NCBI GenBank assembly: GCA_910587715.1
Contig: CAJUMV010000071.1
Location: 1-11,098, forward strand
Direction: 5' to 3'
Length of the DNA stretch: 11,098 bases
DNA from: an uncultured Lachnospiraceae bacterium
GTDB taxonomy: Bacteria; Bacillota; Clostridia; Lachnospirales; Lachnospiraceae
Shown here: one piece after another, positions 7,040 to 11,098 of the stretch
Position numbering within the stretch: the first letter of the stretch is position 1
Layout: the number at the start of each line of letters is the position of its first letter
The notes under the pieces: generated by a model
What the model saw: the letters and a program-made list of their open reading frames with translations, nothing else
Databases searched by the model: none
Told to the model about the DNA's origin: nothing
Translations under genes and position numbers: made by a program

Positions 7040-8311
7040 ATGAGTAAATTACCTTTTGTGACAAAGGAGCAGATAGAGGAGATCGTAAAGACCTATCCCA
7101 CGCCTTTTCATATCTATGACGAGAAAGGCATCCGGGAGAACGCAAAAGCCGTGCAGGAGGCGTTTGCGTGGAACAAAGGCTTTAAGGAGTACTTTGCGGT
7201 GAAGGCTTGCCCGAATCCGTTTCTGATGCAGATCATGCACGAGTACGGCGCGGGCTGCGACTGTTCCTCCTTGACGGAGCTGATGCTGAGCAACGCTCTT
7301 GGAATCAATGGAGACGACATTATGTTTTCGTCAAACGATACGCCGGCTCAGGAGTACGAATATTGCGCGAAAGTGGGCGGCATCATCAATCTGGACGATA
7401 TCACGCATATCGACTTTGTGGAGGGCATTCTGGGGAAACTGCCTGGAACCATGAGCTGCCGCTACAATCCGGGCGGAGTGTTCCAGTTAAGCAACGGCAT
7501 TATGGACAATCCGGGAGACTCCAAGTATGGGTTTACGCCGGAGCAGCTTTTTGAGGGGTACCGCATTTTGAAGGAAAAAGGGGTGAAGCGTTTCGGGCTC
7601 CACGCATTTCTGGCAAGCAATACCGTGACCAATGAGTATTACCCCCAGCTTGCGAAGCAGCTTTTTGAACTGGCGGTGCAGATCAAGGAGAAGGTGGGCG
7701 TGCAGCTTTCCTTTATCAACCTTTCCGGCGGTGTGGGCATCGCTTATCAGCCCGCTCAGGAGGCGAACGATATCAGAGCCATCGGCGAGGGTGTGCATAA
7801 GGTGTTTGACGAGGTACTTGTGCCTGCGGGCATGGGAGATACCGCGATCTATACCGAGATGGGGCGCTTTATGACAGGACCTTACGGCGCGCTTGTGACA
7901 CAGGCGATTCACGAGAAACACATCCACAAGGAGTACATCGGTGTGGACGCCTGCGCGGTAAATCTCATGCGTCCCGCCATGTACGGCGCGTACCATCATA
8001 TCACGGTGCTCGGCAAGGAGAATGCGCCCTGCGACCACAAGTATGATGTGACCGGGTCTCTCTGCGAGAACAACGACAAGTTTGCCATTGACCGGATGCT
8101 CCCGGAGATCGAGAAAGGGGACTATCTGGTGATCCACGACACGGGCGCGCACGGCTACGCTATGGGCTATAACTATAACGGGAAATTGAAGTCGGCGGAG
8201 CTTTTGCTGAAAGAGGACGGCAGCGTGCAGCTCATCAGAAGAGCGGAGACGCCGAAGGATTATTTCGCGACGCTTGACGGGTTTGAGGTGTATGGGAAGC
8301 TGGGGGTGTAG
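7040..8311 (+). CDS. lysA: PLP-dependent diaminopimelate decarboxylase-type protein (divergent LysA)
   Basis: Fold type III PLP decarboxylase; LysA converts meso-diaminopimelate to lysine in the cytoplasm. PLP lysine K55 is in EYFAVKACPNP, near the N-terminus as expected. The substrate-site Cys, C342, is in GSLCENNDKFA, and the C-terminal DTGAHGYAMGYNYNG segment matches the DTGAY...YN region of DAP decarboxylases. Deviations: the usual HCHIGS motif reads LHAFLASN (about 187-194), the Gly-rich loop reads LSGGVGI, and EPGR reads EMGRFMTGPYG. These place it in a divergent branch, so another DAP-like or amino acid substrate cannot be excluded. The length is 423 residues. GGGAGGAG at 7023-7030 lies inside the end of ung, nine bases before ATG. 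Confidence 0.82.
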   Translation: MSKLPFVTKEQIEEIVKTYPTPFHIYDEKGIRENAKAVQEAFAWNKGFKEYFAVKACPNPFLMQIMHEYGAGCDCSSLTELMLSNALGINGDDIMFSSNDTPAQEYEYCAKVGGIINLDDITHIDFVEGILGKLPGTMSCRYNPGGVFQLSNGIMDNPGDSKYGFTPEQLFEGYRILKEKGVKRFGLHAFLASNTVTNEYYPQLAKQLFELAVQIKEKVGVQLSFINLSGGVGIAYQPAQEANDIRAIGEGVHKVFDEVLVPAGMGDTAIYTEMGRFMTGPYGALVTQAIHEKHIHKEYIGVDACAVNLMRPAMYGAYHHITVLGKENAPCDHKYDVTGSLCENNDKFAIDRMLPEIEKGDYLVIHDTGAHGYAMGYNYNGKLKSAELLLKEDGSVQLIRRAETPKDYFATLDGFEVYGKLGV

Positions 8312-8411
8312 GGAAGTATTTAATTTATAGTGTTAGTAATGTTTGAAATGAGTGGAAATTATATAAAAATCCGCGAATTGACAAAAATATTATTGGAAAA
8401 ATGTGAGGTGT

Positions 8412-8440
8412 TTGACAGTTTGCGCGGGATACTATATGAT
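8412..8440 (+). promoter_or_regulatory. Near-consensus sigma-A promoter for the ART-like two-gene module
   Basis: TTGACA at 8412-8417, a 17-base spacer, then TATGAT at 8435-8440. This is the strongest promoter in the window by match to consensus. The predicted start near 8447 gives a leader of only about 20 bases. No operator-like inverted repeat is evident around it. The rest of the gap from lysA (8312-8411) is AT-rich without a clear terminator. Confidence 0.85.
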
Positions 8441-8466
8441 AAAAGTACAAATGAGGGGAGTTATTA

Positions 8467-9060
8467 ATGCTTTTGTATCACGGAACAGATAATTGCAGTG
8501 CAGAGAATATTGTTACTTTAGGGATTGATTTTAGAAAATCTGATTGTTACACTGACAATGCAAGAGGATTTTATTTGACAAATGATAAGAAATTTGCTGA
8601 AACAAGAGCGTCTGTTATGACATTTTTACCTCAAAAACCAGTTGTAATAGAAATGTTTTTTGATGAGGATGCGGCTGGAAGAAAGCTAAATATCTTACGG
8701 TTTGATGATATTACCGATGAATGGAAATTTTTTGTCGCCTTTAATCGTGTGGGCTCTGAACACTTAGATTTAATGAATTTGTGTTTTTCGCAAAAAATAC
8801 ATAATCTCGATTATTTTTATGATGTGGTGGTCGACGTTCCGGCTGATGCGGGAATATCTGCTGTTACAGATCGGATAGACCGATTGCTGGATGATTTAGA
8901 TGAGGGAAGGATACCTATGGAGGCAGCCAGAAACGAAATTTTAAAGAATATCATGTCTATTAACATAGGTGATATTGATATCAATTCAAAACAGTATTCA
9001 TTTCATACGAAAGATTCATTACAATACTTAAAAATGATGCGAATAAGCGATGTTGCCTAG
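8467..9060 (+). CDS. ADP-ribosyltransferase-like protein, DUF3990-like; probable toxin of a two-gene module
   Basis: The N-terminus LLYHGTDNCSAENI and the GFYLTND segment (34-40) are hallmarks of the ADP-ribosyltransferase-like DUF3990 group: H5 in YHGT and Y36 in GFYLT would be the H and Y of an H-Y-x NAD site. A later YDVVVDVPADAG (118-129) stands where the family usually has a YD-(I/V)-V-x-G-x-(V)ADD type segment; the expected DD is altered to DAG here. 197 residues, no signal peptide or membrane helix, so cytoplasmic. AGGGGAG at 8454-8460 is six bases before ATG. The gene has its own strong promoter, a lower GC content than lysA, and a small partner gene 21 bases downstream. The toxin role is inferred from family and layout, not shown. 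Confidence 0.65.
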   Translation: MLLYHGTDNCSAENIVTLGIDFRKSDCYTDNARGFYLTNDKKFAETRASVMTFLPQKPVVIEMFFDEDAAGRKLNILRFDDITDEWKFFVAFNRVGSEHLDLMNLCFSQKIHNLDYFYDVVVDVPADAGISAVTDRIDRLLDDLDEGRIPMEAARNEILKNIMSINIGDIDINSKQYSFHTKDSLQYLKMMRISDVA

Positions 9061-9081
9061 TATATAATAGGAGGTAAAGGT

Positions 9082-9318
9082 ATGAATAGAGTGATGATGT
9101 CAATGCAGAAAAAAAATGCCGGATTGAAACATACCGCGTTAGCATCTATACAGAATATACTTGTTACACAATATAATATTACGAAGAATCAAGCGTATAT
9201 ACTGATTAGACGTAGTAAAATTGATCAGATTTTTGATAGAGATGCCGAAATTGCTGCGCATACATCTAATAAAACATGGGCTCGGCGCGCATATGAGCAT
9301 TTAGATGATAACGATTAG
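9082..9318 (+). CDS. Small DUF3791-like protein, probable antitoxin or partner of the ART-like protein
   Basis: 78 residues, predicted mostly helical, with a pattern like DUF3791: a first helix (LASIQNILVTQY), an ITKNQAYILIRRSKIDQIFDRD helix-turn segment, then a conserved-looking HTSNK and a final helix WARRAYEHL. DUF3791 and DUF3990 genes are often neighbours in Firmicutes, which fits here, but I usually expect the small gene first; here it is second. A strong ribosome binding site, AGGAGGT (9069-9075), lies six bases before ATG, favouring high expression relative to the first gene, as for an antitoxin. No helix-turn-helix domain is obvious. The family call is tentative. Confidence 0.5.
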   Translation: MNRVMMSMQKKNAGLKHTALASIQNILVTQYNITKNQAYILIRRSKIDQIFDRDAEIAAHTSNKTWARRAYEHLDDND

Positions 9319-9352
9319 AAATGAAACTGGTTGAAATTCCTTCGGATAATCC

Positions 9353-9381
9353 TTGCCAACAAGCCTGTGGTGTGGTAAGAT
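9353..9381 (+). promoter_or_regulatory. Promoter of the tRNA-Leu gene
   Basis: TTGCCA at 9353-9358, a 17-base spacer, then TAAGAT at 9376-9381 with TG at 9373-9374 (extended -10). The predicted start near 9388 lies about 54 bases before the mature tRNA 5' end, leaving a short leader to be removed by RNase P. Confidence 0.6.
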
Positions 9382-9441
9382 ATAGCTTGGTTGCAGATGG
9401 TGATTCAGGCAGGCGGTCACTGCAGCCGGGCTAAAATGAGA

Positions 9442-9524
9442 GCTGGTGTGTCGGAATGGCAGACGAGGCAGACTCAAAATCTGTTGTGGGCAACCACGTG
9501 TGGGTTCAAGTCCCACCACCAGCA
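9442..9524 (+). tRNA. tRNA-Leu, anticodon CAA
   Basis: Full cloverleaf of 83 bases. The acceptor GCTGGTG pairs with CACCAGC (9517-9523), with discriminator A9524. The anticodon stem GCAGA/TCTGT encloses loop CTCAAAA with anticodon CAA at 9475-9477, reading UUG. The long variable arm GTGG-GCAA-CCAC is typical of type II Leu tRNA. The T arm is GTGGG-TTCAAGT-CCCAC. CCA is not encoded. The 3' end borders directly on AT-rich accessory DNA, so this is a plausible integration site. Confidence 0.96.
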
Positions 9525-9554
9525 CTGATAAAAATGCTTGAAACACTGATAAAA
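9523..9554 (+). repeat. Direct repeat pair CACTGATAAAA overlapping the tRNA 3' end
   Basis: CACTGATAAAA occurs at 9523-9533 and again at 9544-9554, two exact 11-base copies 21 bases apart. The first copy uses the last two bases of the tRNA. Such short repeats beside a tRNA end resemble integrase arm-type binding sites. No integrase gene is in the window to confirm this. Confidence 0.55.
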
Positions 9555-9587
9555 TGGGCGTTTTTGGAAGATTTTTATTTTTCAGTT

Positions 9588-9607
9588 TTGATAACTCTTG
9601 ATAACTC
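9588..9607 (+). repeat. Perfect tandem direct repeat TTGATAACTC x2
   Basis: Two contiguous exact copies of the 10-base TTGATAACTC fill 9588-9607. They lie 64 bases after the tRNA end and differ in sequence from the CACTGATAAAA pair. Together the two pairs look like the clustered arm sites of a tyrosine-recombinase attachment region. Confidence 0.6.
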
Positions 9608-9659
9608 GACAAAAAAACTACAGGAAAGGAGAAATTCTTTCGTGTGTGACTTGTTTTTC

Positions 9660-9714
9660 TTTAGTAAACAGATGGTGTTATATATGAGTTCGATTCTCAT
9701 TACTAAATTTTTTT
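9660..9714 (+). ncRNA. tRNA-like fold (acceptor-like, D-like and T-arm-like stems) with a T tract
   Basis: TTTAGTA (9660-9666) pairs with TACTAAA (9701-9707), a 7-bp closing stem. Inside, AACA/TGTT (9667-9670 with 9676-9679) closes a GATGG loop. ATGAG/CTCAT (9684-9688 with 9696-9700) closes loop TTCGATT, which is exactly a tRNA T arm abutting the 3' acceptor strand. The anticodon arm is missing. Seven T (9708-9714) follow, so it would also terminate transcription. It may be a degraded tRNA, an element-borne mimic or a branched terminator. Confidence 0.45.
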
Positions 9715-9785
9715 ATTATTGAAATTTCCTTATAAACATGTCTATAATATTCTTGTAATCATAAAACAAATTAATCAAGTATATT

Positions 9786-9963
9786 GGTGTCTAAAAAATG
9801 AAACTCACAATCTTACGAATCAAAAATCGAATAGTAAACTGCCAACTTGATGATGGGACAATTATTGATATTGCAAGGAGATGGTTCACAGAATACATTC
9901 AAGAAGGCGATACAATAGAATTTGATATGCATGACTCTTTATCCTATTAATAAAGGTGTCTAA
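9786..9963 (+). repeat. 9-bp direct repeats GGTGTCTAA flanking the 50-codon gene
   Basis: GGTGTCTAA is found at 9786-9794 and 9955-9963, 169 bases apart, bracketing the small gene closely on both sides. A target-site duplication of a small inserted cassette is one reading. Chance similarity in AT-rich DNA is the other. Confidence 0.4.
9798..9950 (+). CDS. 50-residue DUF3006-like small protein
   Basis: Starts MKLTILRIKNRIVNCQLDDG and continues with a TIIDI, WF, EGDTIEFDM pattern. This resembles DUF3006-type small proteins, where an N-terminal RIE strand, a xLDDG turn and a late EGDxI-x-F strand form a small beta domain. The function of that group is unknown to me. An in-frame TAA at 9792-9794 lies just before the ATG, so the start is firm, but no ribosome binding site is visible and the upstream bases are A-rich. 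The gene sits between two copies of GGTGTCTAA and opposite in direction to the phage-type genes. It could be an accessory gene of the element. The match is by eye only. Confidence 0.5.
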   Translation: MKLTILRIKNRIVNCQLDDGTIIDIARRWFTEYIQEGDTIEFDMHDSLSY

Positions 9964-9997
9964 TGTGTACATATTTACAAATCTGAGTAAAAATCGT

Positions 9998-10034
9998 AAA
10001 AAAAAGGAACATAAAATACGAAGTTTTATGTTCC
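9998..10034 (-). terminator. Terminator of the minus-strand phage-type genes
   Basis: GGAACATAAAA (10006-10016) pairs with TTTTATGTTCC (10024-10034), eleven pairs around a 7-base loop. On the minus strand it is followed by eight T (the A run at 9998-10005). It lies 23 bases beyond the stop of the tail-type gene and marks the end of that transcript. Confidence 0.88.
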
Positions 10035-10056
10035 AAAGTTAGCTATATTTAATATA

Positions 10057-10848
10057 CTATACCAGTGGATATGGGCTTCCATCTTTTTCAATAATTGGTC
10101 TTTCCTTATATAGATTATCATATTTCAAATTTCTTTGACCGTCTATATAATAACAATTAAACCCGCCTGCTCCTGGTGTATCCCCCTTATCTAATGATTT
10201 TCCAACAATCTTCCAACCGACAATAGTGTCTCCAGCTGATGCTTCAACAATTTTATCTACAACCATTACATGTTTCGAATTTTCTTTAGTTGTATAAGAC
10301 GCTATAGGGGTAACTGACATAATACGAACACCACCTGAATTGGTTTTTTTTAAAATGTCCCATTCATCCTGATATGTTACGCCATTTTCATGATGTGCGC
10401 CTCCCCACACAACAATAGGAATACAACTACCATCAAGATAATATACACAATCATTTCCAGGTAAGGATTGTCTTGAAAAACCTTTTAATTTATCACAAAG
10501 ACCAACAACATTGCTAAAATTTATTACTGCATCGGCACCATCCTTTTTCCAACCTAAATTACCGTCGTCATCAATAACAAATTGTATTCTATTGTTAATT
10601 ATACCACGATCTAATGCATTTCGTATTGTAAAAACACCAGAAGAACTTTGTGCCATATCTGATCGATTGTTATAAACATCGTCTGTTATTCCATTAATAT
10701 TGCCTAATTTTGTTTCCGCTGTTTTCCCATCATCAAATTCAACATCAGATGCTTTTGTCCACCAAGATATGAGTTGCCACAATTTTGATTCCCTATCTAT
10801 TAATCTTCTAAATTTGCGACCAGTTGTAATTCGTTCATTTATAGCCAT
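10057..10848 (-). CDS. Phage tail or tail fibre-associated protein
   Basis: 263 residues. The N-terminal LWQLISWWTKASDVEFDDGK and following TKLGNINGIT, then a region reading QFVIDDDGNLGWKKDGAD (about 88-105), are phrases I know from tail or baseplate-end proteins of Clostridia prophages. The C-terminal part (GGFNCYYIDG, with glycines and aromatic residues) could be a beta-rich receptor-facing domain. No signal peptide or membrane helix. The start has AAGGAGG (10861-10867 on the plus strand) at a longish 12-base spacing. It follows a small gene by 22 bases and is last before a strong terminator, fitting the tail end of a late phage operon. The exact structural role is unresolved; the gene could belong to a phage-derived particle instead of a full phage. 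Confidence 0.6.
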   Translation of the reverse strand: MAINERITTGRKFRRLIDRESKLWQLISWWTKASDVEFDDGKTAETKLGNINGITDDVYNNRSDMAQSSSGVFTIRNALDRGIINNRIQFVIDDDGNLGWKKDGADAVINFSNVVGLCDKLKGFSRQSLPGNDCVYYLDGSCIPIVVWGGAHHENGVTYQDEWDILKKTNSGGVRIMSVTPIASYTTKENSKHVMVVDKIVEASAGDTIVGWKIVGKSLDKGDTPGAGGFNCYYIDGQRNLKYDNLYKERPIIEKDGSPYPLV

Positions 10849-10870
10849 TTATAATTAATTCCTCCTTATG

Positions 10871-11086
10871 TCATATCCAAAACATACCTTCTTCTAAATC
10901 TGGTTCTTCCATTTTCTCATTAGAAAGTTTGCCATATGTATATTTAGCCACCTGTTCATGACTCATTTCTGATAAATCATCATGTGAAAATGGTTTTTGA
11001 TTATTAGGATCATCAGCATCCCAATAGAAAAAATGTCTTTTCTTGGTAAGCGCAAAGTAATGGGGTGGATTTCCTCCCTCTTTCAA
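10871..11086 (-). CDS. Small hypothetical protein of the phage-type operon, start uncertain
   Basis: 71 codons if TTG at 11086 is the start. I do not recognise the protein: it is acidic towards the end, with an aromatic stretch HYFALTKKRHFFYWDADD and the motif SHDDLSEMSHEQVAKYTYGKL. A TAA lies two codons upstream of the TTG, and no ribosome binding site precedes it. A GGGAGG lies inside the reading frame with no ATG soon after; the next in-frame ATG would leave about 31 codons. Either a weak TTG start is used, or this is the tail of a longer gene broken by a frameshift near the window edge. It is cotranscribed with the tail-type gene. Confidence 0.4.
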   Translation of the reverse strand: MKEGGNPPHYFALTKKRHFFYWDADDPNNQKPFSHDDLSEMSHEQVAKYTYGKLSNEKMEEPDLEEGMFWI

Positions 11087-11098
11087 AGATTATATAAT

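Larger units (their letters stand above)
9524..11098. mobile_element. One end of a prophage-like element at tRNA-Leu (partial)
   Basis: DNA to the right of the tRNA is clearly more AT-rich than the core genes. It carries tandem short repeats at the junction, a small accessory gene, and minus-strand phage tail-type genes reading toward the tRNA. This fits the late-gene end of an integrated phage or phage-derived element, with the integrase at the other, unseen end. The exact boundary is a guess, as no second copy of the tRNA end is in the window. The stretch 9525-9797 has no convincing protein gene; it holds the repeats and the tRNA-like fold. Confidence 0.5.

Noticed and set aside
9642..9722. 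Possible 26-codon hydrophobic peptide starting at GTG 9642, with AAAGGAG at 9625-9631
   Set aside because: The spacing is about ten bases, the start is GTG, and the reading frame overlaps the tRNA-like fold; no family is recognisable.

Overview
The window looks like a chromosomal segment of a motile, low-to-moderate GC Gram-positive anaerobe of the Clostridia, most likely a Lachnospiraceae-type gut bacterium. The basis is the AGGAGG-type ribosome binding sites, the sigma-A promoters with extended -10 elements, a CheV-type coupling protein (motility), and phage tail wording that I associate with Lachnospiraceae prophages. The genus cannot be fixed from sequence alone.

Left part (1-2140), core: an intrinsic terminator (67-107) closes an upstream transcript. 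It is followed by a promoter and cheV, a CheW-receiver fusion of chemotaxis. A hairpin terminator separates cheV from a divergent Sir2-like protein that keeps the zinc Cys pairs but has lost the usual sirtuin catalytic residues.

Middle part (2093-6303): a good extended -10 promoter drives an 861-residue single-pass membrane protein. Its long acidic cytoplasmic part contains four near-identical 54-59 residue repeats and several short segments resembling the CheY-binding EIDALL motif of FliM/FliY. Lys-rich tracts, one membrane helix and a helical extracytoplasmic domain follow. Its stop codon overlaps the start of hisH, and hisF follows, so the two subunits of imidazole-glycerol-phosphate synthase appear to be transcribed with this unusual protein. 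A 10-bp stem terminator ends the unit. Next come ung (uracil-DNA glycosylase) and a divergent lysA-type decarboxylase, 1 nt apart.

Right part (8312-11098), accessory and AT-rich: a near-consensus promoter drives a two-gene module, an ADP-ribosyltransferase-like protein (DUF3990-like) and a small partner (DUF3791-like), probably a toxin-antitoxin type unit. Then comes a tRNA-Leu(CAA) gene with its own promoter. Immediately 3' of it are two different tandem short direct repeats, as expected of integrase arm sites. After these come a 48-nt tRNA-like fold followed by a T tract, a 50-codon DUF3006-like gene flanked by 9-bp direct repeats, and a minus-strand phage tail-type gene with its terminator. 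I read this as one end of a prophage or related element integrated at tRNA-Leu; the integrase would lie outside the window.

The most interesting items are the membrane protein with FliM-like motif clusters, the tRNA-like fold at 9660-9707, and the putative attachment region.
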